Numbered from the stretch's first letter, positions 46,288 through 58,123 are shown. The stretch is 64,000 nt of DNA from Marsupella aquatica (GCA_973895155.1 OZ316898.1:21452001-21516000), one strand, 5' to 3'. Notes: generated by a model not told the origin, from the letters alone. Numbers and translations: made by a program.

Positions 46288-46466
46288 TGTTATAGGGTAG
46301 GCACATGTGAGGGAATGTGTAGCATGAGAGAATACACAATATTCTTGTTTGACTTGACCAAGGATCCAAGGGGATGCCACTCCATGTATTTTAAACCCTA
46401 AACCCCTCACTACTCAATGACATATACACCGGATTTCCATATTCTTGGGCTCGTGGATTTTTAACA
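46288..46466 (+). mobile_element. 5' LTR of a Ty1/copia element (179 bp)
   Basis: Bounded by TGTTA at 46288 and TAACA at 46466, the usual LTR inverted ends, and followed at once by the primer-binding site. The 3' partner is missing, so the left boundary rests on the terminal motif alone. Confidence 0.6.
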
Positions 46467-46479
46467 TGGTATAAGAGCC
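46467..46479 (+). promoter_or_regulatory. Primer-binding site for initiator-Met tRNA
   Basis: TGGTATAAGAGCC differs by one base from the standard plant copia primer site TGGTATCAGAGCC, and sits immediately after the LTR CA end. Confidence 0.8.
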
Positions 46480-47394
46480 TTGTTGCATTACTTCTGAATT
46501 GTGGGACTTCATATTAATTTCTTTTGAGGAGAGGATAGTTGGTCTAGAGAGAAGATTCCCCTCTAGAACTACTTTAATCAAATTTGAAGAAATTAAAATT
46601 GGACTCAATTCCCTACCAATTGATGAGAAAAGTTTTTGGGAGCAAGCTACGTCGGGCAGCAAGACATTTTTTTTGTTTGGGGGGGGGGCAGTTGAGACCA
46701 AATCTAAGCATGATTAGAGGGCATTTCAGATGGAGCAGAGTTTGTTCAATTCACTTTCTGGGAGAGAGGGTGCTTGATCTCAAATTTGGTTTTTTGGCAT
46801 TGTGAAGAATGTGACGAGGCAGATGCAACAAAGAGCGCGCGTTCCGAGTAGGTCATCTACAATACAACCGAGCAACAGACAAAATGTGTTCTATTTTATA
46901 AAGAAAATATATAGACCTATTTTATAAAGAAAATATTCCTAGAATATTCTCTATTTTTAATAGTAATGACCTATTTTACTTTATAAACTGTATATATTAA
47001 CAAATATTCTATAAACATGAGTTTATAATACCTTCTTTTGCCTCCTACGCTTTTTAAAAATTTAGTTCAGTTCTATCCAAAATACCTATTTTGGATCGCA
47101 CGTGGTTCCTAAGATTTTTTATAGTCAACCCCCCGGGCAAACAACTCCAACGTACACCCCAACAAAAGATGAATTGGAAGAGTCGGATCACAAAGACAAC
47201 AAGGCACTTCAAATTCTGACACAAGGCATGGAAAATTCACATTCAAGCACATCATATTAGTAGTGCCAAGACTGCTGCAGAAGCATGGTCAACACTTTTA
47301 AACATGTTTGAAGCAAGTGATAACCAAGATGTATCTTCATGACAAGTTGGCCACTCTGAAGATGAAGGAACGAGAAAGTGTCATAAAGGCTTTT

Positions 47395-47800
47395 GAAGCA
47401 ACTTAATGGGGCGGGAGCATCAGTGTCAGATGAGGATGCATGATTGACACTCATGAGGAGCATGCCTCAAAGTTGGAGGGTGGAAATCATTCCTCTAAGG
47501 AGGGATACAACTCTTACTCTTCCGTCCTTGATTGCATATCTACTACAAGAGGAAACGATGCAAAAAACGGAGGACTTGGCAGGGTTGACAACAACGCTTT
47601 ACATTGACTCAAGGCTAGGGAAATCTACCATCTCACAAGATAGTAATTTTGGGAAGGCAAGCACCTCCCAAAAACCATGGAAGGAGAAAGCTTCCAAGAT
47701 GAAATGTCACTTTTGTAAACGGAAAGGACATTTTATTCGTGACTGCAGAGCAAGGATAGCCAAGGAGGGAAATGATGCAAGAAGGTTCAAGCGAAATCAG
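47395..47800 (+). pseudogene. copia gag C-terminus with zinc knuckle
   Basis: Reads GAGASVSDEDA, then LMRSMPQSWRVEIIPL and LPSLIAYLLQEETM, the conserved gag helix region. It is followed by a CHFCKRKGHFIRDC knuckle (CX2CX4HX4C) at about 47710, which binds RNA in the particle. A stop separates the first two segments; the earlier gag (47160-47395) is broken by several stops. Confidence 0.85.
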
Positions 47801-47859
47801 TCATACATAAGTTGTATGTGGCAAACTCCAGAAATTCCAGTGAAGGGGATTCAAGTTGC

Positions 47860-48345
47860 ATTGGTATGTGGACACAGCGGCAACCCAACATATGGCGCAT
47901 CATTGAGAAAGCTTTGTGGAGTACATAGCTTGGGATCATGCCCAAGTAGTGTATTTGGGAGATGATTCGACCTTGCAGATTGTTGGAGTGTGAAGTGTTC
48001 CCATTAAACTCCATGATGGTTCAGTGAGGATGGTGGAAAAGGTGCTTCATGTACCTTGTCTCACAAAGCACCTATTTTCAGTGAACCAACTTGATGAAGA
48101 ACGAGGAGATCGAGGCTATCATCAAGAAAGGTTCATGTGCTTTGAAGAGTCCAAGTGGCTCTATCATTAGTACTTGCTTTACTGTGAACAAGTTAATATA
48201 TAAACTTGGTGTAACTGTAAGCCTCCATACTGCAAATATTGCTATCGCAACAAGTGACTGCGGAGATGTGGCATAAAAGGCTTGGCCACATCAATGAAGC
48301 TAGAATGCATCAACTGCAAGACCACAACATGGTGGAAGGCATTGG
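47860..48345 (+). pseudogene. copia protease and GAG-pre-integrase region
   Basis: VDTAATQHMAHH near 47866-47900 is the protease active-site motif (D-T/S-G/A-A-T-x-H-M). It is followed by LHDGSVRMVEKVLHVPCLTK and FSVNQLDE. At about 48268-48345 comes MWHKRLGHINEARMHQL, the HH-type pre-integrase motif. Several frameshifts lie between. Confidence 0.8.
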
Positions 48346-48369
48346 TAAATTCGATGGCAGGAGTTTCTT

Positions 48370-49470
48370 TGTCTAATTGCGGAGCGTGTGCAAAGGCAAA
48401 CTCTACAAAGCTGAAATTTCCGAAGGGTGGAAGATCCAAGGCAACTGAACTTCTTGCCTTAGTTCATTCAGATATTTGTGGCCTAGTTCGCCCTTCCACT
48501 CATTTGTTGAGCATAGACGACAATTGCAACGGTAAGCACATGACACATCCAACGCTCAAGTAGTCGACATTTAGGGTTACGTGGTTTACCTCCTTGAGGC
48601 TACGTCCAGGCACCGGAACACACAAGAGAGCTTTACTGAACTCTAAGCCCGTCGGCTATACCAAGTCTCCACAGTGTAAGCTCTCCTCATCTCTCAAGTG
48701 GCTCCATAACAATGAGCCTAAGTTCCACTTATCCAAGCAAACACCGCTTGGCATATAGTGTGCATCCTAGTTAACCTAACCACGACTACGGTTAGTCTAA
48801 CTATGGTTACATGTCGTACCCCTAGACCTTGAGTAAATACCTAACATCATTCAGGCTATGTCTACTTCATCACATTCATTGATGATTTCTCGAGATATTT
48901 TACCATATGTATATATATATATATTTATCTTGAGGCACAAGTCAGAAGCCTTTGACAAATTCAAAGAGTTCAAAGTTGTTGCAGAAACACAAACCGGCAA
49001 AAAGGTTAAATAAGGTGTTGCTGTCTGACAATGGAGGAGAGTACAAGTTGACAACCTTTGACCTATTTTGCAAGGAACATGGGATTGCAAGGCAATTTAT
49101 AGCTAGTTGCAGAGACTCCTCAACGAAATGGAGTAGCTGAGAGAAAGAATAGAACACTAGTACGTGGAGGCAGTTCTATCCTTGTTGAATCATTCAGGTC
49201 TGTCTAGATCCTATTGGGGGGAAGCTATTCATACAGCCAACTACCTTCAAAATTAAATCGAACACCCACAAAAGCACTAGATGCGGACAAGACACCATAT
49301 GAGCTTTGGTATGGGAGAAAACCAAACTTGGCACATGTTAGGGTTTTTGGATGTAGAGCACATCTTAACATCAACATAAACCATCAAGGGAAGTTTGACA
49401 ATCATGCAGAAGATTGCATCTTTTTGGGATATCCAGAAGTCTCCACATCAAGAGATGTCTATAGGGTTTA
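48370..49470 (+). pseudogene. copia integrase, split by a solo LTR
   Basis: Part one (to 48504) holds a zinc-type CGACAKA and LVHSDICGLVRP with the first catalytic Asp. After the inserted LTR the second part resumes with GYVYFITFIDDFSRYF, then LLSDNGGEYKLTTFDLFCKE with the second Asp and GIARQF. Then come TKALDADKTPYELWYGRKPN, VRVFGCRAH and DCIFLGYPE. Breaks at about 48940, 49140 and 49210. Confidence 0.88.
48505..48846. mobile_element. Solo LTR (copy 2) with TSD TCATT
   Basis: A 342-bp block TGTTGAGCATAG...ACCTAACA flanked by TCATT at 48500-48504 and 48847-48851, homologous to 29698-30041. It lies inside the copia integrase, whose frame resumes on the far side, so it inserted after the copia element. 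The internal region was lost by LTR-LTR recombination. Confidence 0.93.
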
Positions 49471-49489
49471 ACAAACAACGGATCCCAAG

Positions 49490-50905
49490 GTGATTGTGGC
49501 AAGAGATGTTCGATTTAAAGAAGACCAGCTTGGTGGAAAAGGACCAGTTACCTCAGAGTTGGATGATCCCGTGCTATTTTTCACTTCCAATAGCACCAGC
49601 ACCAACACCATCTCTAGTGGGAGCACCAGTGCTAGCACCGGCACCAGGTCTAGTGGGAGCACCAGCACTAGCACCAGTGGTAGCACCGGCCTTAGCTCAA
49701 GTGGGAGCTAATGCACCTCATGTTAGAGAAGAGGCTACTGAAATTTCAAGCACATGAAAGAGGATCACAACCAAGTAGTCTGTCCACAACCACATCCAGG
49801 TCCAGGTCTACAGAATCATTTGCAACACCTTTTGATGAATTCTCAGAACCAGAATTTGGAAGGGGAAAGAGGAAGAAGATACCAACGAGGAGATATGGTT
49901 TTGACTCTGATTCAGCTATTGTGGCCTTAGTGACTGAATCTGGTCCAAGAATGGTGGAACCTACTTCTTTGAAGGAGGCACTTACAAGACCAGATGCAGA
50001 GCAATGGAGGAAAGCCATTAATGATGAGTTAGACTCATTGAAGAAAAACAACACATGGACCATAGTCAAGCTTCCTCAAAATTGAAAGGCGGTGGGCTGC
50101 AAGTGGGTATTCAAGTTGAAGTACAACCTGGATGGAAGTTTTGCAAGATACAAAGCTAGACTTGTAGCCAAAGGCTACCCCCAAGTCTATGGGGTTGATT
50201 ACTTGGATACTTTTTCACCAGTAGTGAAAATCACATCTATAAGGCTCATTCTATCCTTGGTGGCCTTTTATGACCTTTAGGCCATCCTTTTAGATGTGAA
50301 GACAACATTTCTGAATGGTATATTCACGAAACCAATCTACATGGAGTTGCCTGAAGGATTAGAGTGGTTGGAGATAATTCTTGACCCTAAAATGGTATGT
50401 CTCCTACTGAGGGCATTATATGGCCTCAAGCAATCCTCTAGGTTATGGTATAAGAGTTTAAGGTCTCTTTCTTGTTAAGCATAGGCTTTAGAAAGTGCAT
50501 AGCTGACTCAAATGTGTACTATTATGAGTGAGGAGGAAACTTTTTGATATTAGCTCTATATGTTGATGATTCCATACTTGCAAGCAATGACACCAACATA
50601 TTAGCTGAAGTCAAAAAGACACTCATGAGAATTGCAAGGCAGTGCATACTCCAGTTGAGTTGGGCTTAAAGCTAAGTAAGGAGGATAGCCCACAAACTCA
50701 TGATGAAAAGTTACAGATGGAGACTGTACCATACCAGAATGCAGTTGGAAGCCTCATGTGGGCTATCATCTACACAAGGCCCGACTTATCCTATGCAGTT
50801 GGGTCAATGGCACAATTCATGTCCAATCCAGGTCCAAAACATTGGATGGCTGTGAAGCCAATTTTTTGGTACTTGAAGGGCACAACTATTTTAGCGATCC
50901 ACGGT
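49490..50905 (+). pseudogene. copia linker and reverse transcriptase
   Basis: A Pro/Ala/Val-rich linker (49560-49700, repetitive GGAGCACCAG-type DNA) leads to EPTSLKEALTRPDAEQWRKA, the RT start. Then come [57 protein letters not shown] and LYGLKQSSRLWY, and at about 50550 LYVDDSILAS, the YVDD catalytic box. YQNAVGSLMWAIIYTRPDLSYAV follows. Stops at 50083 (TGA), 50278 (TAG) and 50476 (TAA), and a deletion near 50640. Confidence 0.9.
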
Positions 50906-51079
50906 ACAGGCAGTTCAAGAGAAGGGCACGTTGGGGATGATTTACTCACGGTCGTGGATTCCAGTCAGCCAACTGCAATTGGTCCACGTAGTGATTGTTT
51001 TGTTGATACCCAACAAGTGCATAATATGGCGAAGTATGCTTGAAAAGTCTCCACTGTAATATCCGCTCCAATTAAACAA

Positions 51080-51308
51080 ATGGAATGTAGGGAAGAATAC
51101 TTACGGGAGTCTATTCAATCCCTCACAGCGCGATATACTTCAGATTTAGAAATATCAAGTAAACCCGCTTTAAAGCAACGAGAGTCGGAAATCATGCTGG
51201 AATTGAAGAGTGTTTTGAAGCAACGAGAGTCGAAGATGTTGGAACTGAAGAGTGCTTTAAAGCAACGAGAGTTGCAGATATTGGAATTAAGGAGTATGCC
51301 AATACAGG
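51080..51308 (+). pseudogene. Coiled-coil exon-like fragment with tandem repeat
   Basis: A frame with three tandem 14-15-residue repeats ALKQRES-(M)LELKS, coded by 42-45-bp DNA repeats at about 51165-51298, ends at a good splice donor, CAG|GTAACA (51308/51309). It begins near the end of the copia relic. It could be the last piece of a coiled-coil gene truncated by the retrotransposon. It is followed by dispersed block D, as is the fragment at 38.7 kb. Confidence 0.4.
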
Positions 51309-51439
51309 TAACAGTATCCATAACTCGGGCAAATTGTACACTTTCATGCACGAATTTGAGTTTCCAGAATACCTGCTAGTTCATTTAAGAACGAGAACCG
51401 TGTAAATCAGGTTGCTGTCTTTAATTCATCTTTTTGTAA

Positions 51440-51800
51440 CAGCGCACATCACATGGATCCGAACGTATATCCCCCCGTGACGTTTGAAGGCACCATGTCG
51501 CAAAGCACAAATTGTCAGTTTTCCCTATTATTTGTGTTCTCTGTCTGGTTTTCTCTACGCTATTGTCATGTGAGATGCTGCCCTTCGGAGTGTGAGTTGT
51601 TTCCGGCGCATTTTTTAACTTTTGGGATTAGTTTTCAGTACTAATGTGATTCACACACCATAAACTCAACGAAAGTAGTGACCAATTTTATTGGATCACA
51701 TCACATGGATCCGAACCGTGACGTTTTAAGGCACCATGTTGGAAAGTGCGACGCACAACTGTAGCTGAATAGTGACAAGAAATCAACTAGTAGGGAGCCC
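51440..51800 (+). repeat. Dispersed block D, copy 3 plus partial copy 4
   Basis: 51440-51680 matches 40225-40500. 51690-51800 repeats its beginning (CACATCACATGGATCCGAAC at 51445 and 51693), a local tandem duplication. Confidence 0.75.
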
Positions 51801-52478
51801 GGATACGGCAACGGACTCAACCTTGTTTAGTGTTTAGGGTTTAGGGTTTGTATACATGTATATCTTTTGCTCGCCAAATCACCCCTAAATTCTACACCCA
51901 GACCGGGTGTCGCAAACAAGCCCAAGCCGGAATTGAATAGCCAAACACTCGTAAACTGAAACATTCCAACTGTAACTGAAACTATTCAGCAAGACACATA
52001 CCCGAGCAATGAAACAGTGACAAACTCCTCACAGAAGCACCCTAAACTGTAGTGCACTACGACACTAACAAACTACCAAGTAAAACACTTGAATACCATA
52101 TACAAAGGAATTGCAGCGTATCCTTTACTGATTGCAAAACTCATCCAAGCAGGTGAAAGGTTCCGTATTCTCTACATGCAGCTCAGATAAATCTGATGCC
52201 CCCTAAATCCTAAAGCCTCGGGTTGTATGCCACGCTGCGAAGGTGTCCCTCAACCCTAAAGCTCCAAAAATGCTACCTCCATTACCATGAAAGTGTAATT
52301 GGTGACAGACACATTACCCCTAACTTAACCCTGAAGTACCCTCCCCATCTTGAAACGCATCAGAGATAGTCTGCGCCACGAGCAGGCATGTTCTCACCAT
52401 TACGCCCTCACACTTGAAGTCTGCTGTAGGATTTTTGCGCAACATTTTTAGACCCTCCTCCATGTCGCCATCGAATTG
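51801..52478. other. No gene; telomere-like run
   Basis: Contains TTTAGGGTTTAGGG at about 51833-51848 and scattered CCTAAA motifs. No coding signal before the minus-strand gene. Confidence 0.4.
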
Positions 52479-53759
52479 TCATTGTAGATGAGAGCGAACT
52501 GTTTCGAGTAAGTTCTCCGCCTGATCCACTAAGCTATTCATGTGTCGCGTAGCAATTACCACACCAAATGCTGATGTAATGTCGCGCTTTCTCTTCAGAA
52601 CGTCCAGTTGCTTGCCAAGTGAGTTAATGGTGGATCTCCCCTTTGCCAACTCCTCTGCCTTGGCTTTGCTTTGTACATCCACCTTCCATAAGTCCTGTTT
52701 GAGAAGGGATTGAACTCTTTCCGAATGTGTCTTAAGCTCCTTCTTCTTCTTACACTATGCAACATACGCGAGCAGAAGACGACGGATCTCTGCTTCTGTG
52801 TCAACAAGAAACGTCTCTACCCTATCACGAAGTACATAACCTAGCATTTTCTCCACGATTTTAACCCTTTGCCTAATGGCAGCATGGTCCTCTCCTTCAC
52901 AAATGTAGTCTGCAGCGGTCTCGCTCGGATTGAACCGATGAGCTAATGGCGCATTGGCGTCATCTTCCCTCTCTTCCGAACTCGGAGGGGCTGTCCCGAT
53001 TGATCCAACGATGGCGTCACACTCTAACTTGCCGCTTTCACCGATTTGTGCAGTATTCAGCTCCGACGCAGCGGCGGTCATCAATCCATCCTCGTCTGGT
53101 ATCGTGGCAATCCATTCGCTCCAATCCCAACTTTCGGGAGGAGATGTTTCCGGGTCAGCCTCAAATCCGATTGATCCAAGGATGGCGTCGGAATCCAACT
53201 TAAAGCTTGGACGGCTTTGTGCAGTGTTCAACTCCCATGCAGCGGCGGTCCTAATTCCATCCTCACCTAGTATCGTGGCAATCCATTTGCTCCAATTGCA
53301 ACTTTCGGGAGGAGATGTTTCCGGTTCAGCCTCAAATCTGATTGATCCAAGGATGGCGTCGGAATCCAACTTAAAGCTTGGACGGCTTTGTGTAGTGTTC
53401 AGCTCCAATGCAGCGGCGGTCATCAATCCATCCTCGTCTGGTATCATGGCTATCCATTCGCTCCAATTGCTTCTTTTGGGAGAAGATGTTTTGTGGTCAG
53501 CCTCAAATTCGGGTCCTTGGTGATCTTCCTCCGATCGACTCTTTCCCCGAACCTTTCCCAGGGTTCTTGGTGTTGGGGCCTGAGCTCGGCCCTTTCCTCT
53601 CGGAGGTGCGATTGTACCTCGGGTAGTCAATTTCTCAGCTTGTCTCTTCTTTGTTGGTGGTGCTGCGGCTGCGCTTGTACCTCGGGCGTCCATTGCTGGT
53701 GGCTCTACTACTGTAGCCGATTTCTCTGTTTGTCCTCCGATTACTTGCTCCGGTCCCAC
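52479..53759 (-). pseudogene. Repeat-containing coiled-coil gene with one in-frame TAG
   Basis: One minus frame is open from beyond 53759 to 52479 apart from a TAG at 52757-52755. The first codon shown is GTG; the frame reaches back to about 53875 without an ATG, so the true start, perhaps in an upstream exon, is unknown. Part one is basic, Ala/Pro-rich (TKKRQAEKL, PPRGKGRAQAPTPRT). Part two is three tandem 57-residue repeats with the core WSEWIA-I-DEDG and RPSFKLDSDAILGSI. Part three is helical or coiled coil, with the TAG at YVA*CKKKKELK, then KRKRDITS and a terminal heptad region. CAG-to-TAG would explain the stop. The family is unknown; acidic WxxWI repeats could be protein-binding motifs, which is inference. 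Confidence 0.55.
52990..53520 (-). repeat. 171-bp coding tandem repeat, three copies
   Basis: GCAGCGGCGGTC recurs at 53068, 53239 and 53410, a period of exactly 171 bp (57 codons). Copies differ mainly at single bases. The open 189-codon frame on the plus strand here is a shadow. Confidence 0.93.
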
Positions 53760-53910
53760 TCTTATGTCGTCCCTTCGCCAACCGCAGTGGCTCTTTGAAT
53801 ATAACTGTAGATGACCTGATCGGCTGTTGATTCGAGTAGGTCCAACTTGAACTTGAATGTTGGATTGGACGAGAACTCATCTGCAGTGTACTACTCCTTT
53901 CCGGTCCCAA

Positions 53911-54934
53911 TCGTGGAACATCGATCTGCTCCGCATCAGCTGGCTGGGCCGCCCGGAGAGAAATGGCATCCTCAAAACCATCGAGATGATAAGATGTTTA
54001 GGCCCTTCACTCTGTAGCTAAAGATGTTTCTTCGCGTAAACTTCACCCTAAACCGGCAATTAGTTGCGTCGGCAGGAACCGAGGGAACGGTTCCCGCCGT
54101 AATTACCATTTATTATCATTATTATTAAAGACTTCTACCGGTAGCCCGGGCTACCCCTCCTTAACGAAACGCAGAATCTGGAGCATAAACTTACGATTGG
54201 ATCTCAGCCATAGATCTCGACAATAAGGTCACTAGGATGATATGTTGGCATTATCGGGTCATGGGGCAAACGAATGACATCAGCGCCCAAATCAGGCTCT
54301 GTTGGCAAAGTCCCCTCTCCAATTGCTAGTAAGTAACCAATCGCTAAAGCCTTGTTTCTCAAGTGTGTCCGGTCCTAGATATAAGAACATCCAAGACTTT
54401 GTTTCAAAAGTGTAGAAACAAATTATAAGTTAGTATAATCTCCTAATCCCAGCATTGAGAACTTACTGTAGTTCTAAAACAAATTACAACTTTGAAGATG
54501 TTGTGATTGACAATAATGCCATGGATTTTTTTGTATTTATAAAAATGACACGGTTTCGTATATGGATGACAAGGTCCCCAAGGTAACCATGGTGTTTAGG
54601 GTTTATAGAAACTATGGCATTTTTGTAAATACAACAAAAACCGTGGCAGTATTATAAATTAAAACATCTTTAGTGGTAATGTACTTAAAAGCTGAAATAA
54701 ATCAACATTTCAAATACGAAGGAGTGAATATGTAATTGTAGATTGAAGTATTATTCCTAGTTGTAAAATATACATCTCTAAAAACGATTTGATAGGAAAA
54801 CAAACATTCTAGTGTTTTGACTGTCACAATCATGCAATTATCCTCATCCCTTTCATCTATGACCATATAGAAGAACTCAACCATAAATTTTGAAGCTGCT
54901 ATATAGATGTTGAATGCACGCTTCATATTCTGTC
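53911..54934. other. No gene seen
   Basis: Upstream flank of the previous gene, then AT-rich DNA. No motif. Confidence 0.35.
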
Positions 54935-55993
54935 TTATTCAAATTTTATGTCCAGTATTTTGATTTTAGTGTGCCCTAACAAGGTGAACCATTTGTATTA
55001 GGTTGATTTTCAATTAACTTTTGGACCCCTTTAAATTTTAGTGAACTTAGAGTATTTTGAATGTATTTGGCTCCCTCCATAAATGTTTAATCTTTCATTT
55101 TTGAATCACTCCTTAGTGAACTTTTTTTCTTTCTCATGAGGTGAGAGAAATGAATTTGAACAATGTGCACATTTGGTGCACTAAGTTCCACTCGTGGTTT
55201 CCTTTACAAATGTTATGGTTTTAGTTCAGCAGATTTTCATGCTTTTTTTGGCACGTGTACTTAGGATTTTGTGTGTTATGGCACTCAAATACTAATTTCG
55301 TGGTATATACTTGACATGTACCTACTTCTTTTATCTTAAAATCACTACAAGACAGCAAAAAAAGAGGCATGTTCCAGAGATTTATCCATCAAGAGGAAGG
55401 TCCAGCATACATACAAAGTTTCATGGCTAAAAATCAGCTGCAAGGGTCAGGAAACCAAACCAGCCCTAAACCCTAAACAAATTGCACTGCGGCAATATAC
55501 CATACAATTACAGTTTCTTTATGCCTCTATTCGATAAACAAATAAATTAAGATTCTGCTTGTCTTATAAATTCTGTTGCTGCACACAAGAAGCCTGATTT
55601 AGCTGCATCAGAAAACCTCCACCCAATCCTCGTTTGTACTCCCACCCCAGATTTTTTATTTGTTCCCCCTTGGATCTATGAAAACGTACAAAACATTGCC
55701 AAAAAAAATAAATCTGCCCTAATTCTCTTTCATCTTTGCCCCATTTTTGGGTCCAGCATACTTTCAGTTTTGTGTTTACCAAGAGTCATTGCGAGCTTTG
55801 AAATGATGATGGAAAGCATGCTACATTTCATCGTTTTTACATACATCGTTCAAAACTCTCCATGCACATCCTTTTTGGTGGCGCCTATTCTCATTCTCTC
55901 CATTTTGGTGGGGCCCCAAAGTTACGGTCTAGAGGCTTCAGTCTAGAAGCCTACACCCCACCTCCAGCTTGGAGTTCGCGCCTTACACCTAAG

Positions 55994-56430
55994 TGTAGCT
56001 CAATACCCGTTCGTTGGAACAAGATGTCGCGATGTGTTGTTGTCATGTCGCCCAATATGTCGTGAAGAGAAAGGATGTTGAAATTTTTATTTATGTATTT
56101 TATTTATTTATTCAGGGTTTAGGTTTTTTAGGTTTTAGGGTTTGAAGAAAAATATATTATTGTGTCAGTCAAGATATATTGTTAGCATAAAAGATGTCGT
56201 GAAAAAATAAAAAATGTAGTGTCGCCCAAGACGTCGCGTTTCTCCCAATACGGTCTTATGTCTTGGCACCCAAAATGACACTAAGAAAGAGGATGTCATT
56301 AGGAAAAAAGGTGTCGTGGTGCCCAAATGTCGCGAAGTGCAAAGTTGATGTGTACCCAAGATGTCGTTTTTCCAAAGAAACTGTAAAAAGATTGTCGTTT
56401 TCCCAAAGATGTCGTGAAGTAAAAAATGGT
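55994..56430 (-). repeat. Helitron 3'-end motif and minisatellite relic
   Basis: GTAGCTCAATACCCGTTCGT at 55994 matches the H2 3' end (minus orientation), followed by AAGATGTCG-type units. A third trace of this Helitron family; its 5' end is not seen. Confidence 0.6.
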
Positions 56431-56817
56431 GAGTACCAAGGGGGAATGGGTGTGTACACTCTCCTTGCATTGCATGCACACTATAAAATTGAGTTTAGTG
56501 TGAATGATAAAGAGTCACACAGTCGAAGCAAGAGTGAATGAAATGGGATAAAATATAAAAAGAAAAAGGATTCGAGTAACACGCCTTTTTTTTGTCTTGT
56601 AGTGATGTTTATTTTATGATAAAAAATTAGTAGGTACATGTAAAGTATATGCTGGCCAAGGAATTAATATTTGTTACTTAAGAGTGAGTGAAATACCATT
56701 TACCATTTTGTAAAGGAAACCAGAAGGGGTAACGTAGTAGACCACATGACATTGTGTACATTATTCAAATTCATTTCTCTCACTCTCATGAGAAAATGAG
56801 AATTCAGTAAGGATTGA

Positions 56818-56876
56818 TTCAAAATGAAAGATTCAAAATGAAAGATTCAAAATGAAAGATTCAAAATGAAAGATTA
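56818..56876 (+). repeat. 14-bp tandem repeat, four copies
   Basis: ATTCAAAATGAAAG repeated four times inside the right arm, absent from the left arm. Confidence 0.9.
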
Positions 56877-57045
56877 AACATTTATGAGGGAAGCCAAATA
56901 CATTAAAAAAACTCGAAGTTCACTAAAATCATAAGGGTTCCAAAAATTAATTAAAAATGAACTTAATACAAACGATTCACCTTGTTAAGTCACACTAAAA
57001 TAAAAATTCCGGACACATAATCTGAATAAGACAAAATTTGAAAGA

Positions 57046-58123
57046 CCAAATATTAATAGTTCATACGGTCAACAAATTAAACACTTCCTTTCGGGGACAC
57101 GAGTAGTGAGCGTATTTAATAATATCTACTTTTCTACTGTAAGTTCCGGGGACCAACCCCTCCTCGGCGATGGGCCGGGTTATCATTTAGGTCGGGGTAT
57201 TTATGAGGATCCCTTGCATGCCGTCGTTGACAGCTTACATATACTAGGCCGGGTAAACCGGTGAAGATGCGAAGTCTTATCCTGCTTGGTTGCTTGTCCC
57301 ATACGTTTCGCCAGTATCCTGTACTTCAAATGCTTTCCGCAAGCGTGTAAACGATTTAATCGCTTGCAAATTGATACCGACATAATTTAGGGGCTCCCGT
57401 GCCCCCCAGGGTGATGGCTCCGGCTGGGACGCCTGGATATTTATTGTACCACTCGTGCCATTATTATGATGACTCCTTACCCGCCGTTTGTCCGAGACAA
57501 CTACGTACATCTTGGAGTACAATCATTACCAGGTCGGGTGAAGTCTTTATCCTGCTTGTCCTATACATTTTGTTAGGATCCAAAGCAAGGTTGGACTTCA
57601 AAATATTCACGCGTGCCACACAATTATATGGCGGCAACCCGTGCCTTCCGCGAATGCAGAACTACGGTACTGTAGATCGGTTAATATGATAAATCTTCGT
57701 GTAGAATGGAAATGCCCTATGCCCGCGTCGTGTAGGCGTGGAGAGAGAAGACATGCCTAACATGAGTAGGACCACATTTAATGTAGTGAGTTGATCAGGA
57801 CGTATATGCTGTCTCCATTCTGAAGTAGTGTTGCTCCTACAAATCATGACTACATTATTTTAGGGTTTACTAGGTTAAAGTTTATTATAAATTAAGTTCC
57901 TTATTAGTCTCCCATATATTGATGAATTAAAAATTACACTAAACAACCTTCATGTGTACTGTGAGTCTCAAACCGATGATTCTGGATGACAAGAAGACGA
58001 TGTCAATGTTTACATGACAAGTCTGGATCTGGAAATGGATTTCGAGTATACCCTAAACATTAAAGGAAACATCTACTGACAACTAACTTAGAGGTTACTG
58101 GATCCCATCACCTATAACCTATA
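57046..58123. other. No gene; degenerate duplication
   Basis: CGGGT(A)-GAAG-CTTATCCTGCTTG motifs at about 57250-57320 and 57530-57590 mark an old direct duplication about 285 bp apart. Frames up to 96 codons carry no motif. Confidence 0.4.

Larger units (their letters stand above)
46288..50900 (+). mobile_element. Ty1/copia retrotransposon, 3'-truncated and decayed
   Basis: LTR, primer site, gag with CCHC knuckle, protease, GAG-pre-integrase, integrase, RT, in the copia order. The match stops at about 50890 (VKPIFWYLKGTT), at the RT/RNase H boundary, so RNase H and the 3' LTR are gone. Many frameshifts and stops; a solo LTR of another family interrupts integrase at 48505-48846. Confidence 0.9.
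54935..57045. mobile_element. Element with long inverted arms (unclassified)
   Basis: The left arm (about 54935-55365) and right arm (about 56580-57045) are inverted copies sharing stretches such as GTAGGTACATGT(C/A)AAGTATAT, TGTCTTGTAGTGAT and GCCAAATACATT. The 1.2-kb centre has only short frames, a Helitron-like 3' motif (55994) and minisatellite (56010-56430). No transposase. Arms diverged, indels present. Terminal duplications not identified. Confidence 0.6.

Noticed and set aside
52954-53523. Open 189-codon plus-strand frame
   Set aside because: It lies antisense to the 171-bp repeats; a repeat whose length is a multiple of three keeps any open frame open. The minus strand has the coiled-coil and basic domains.
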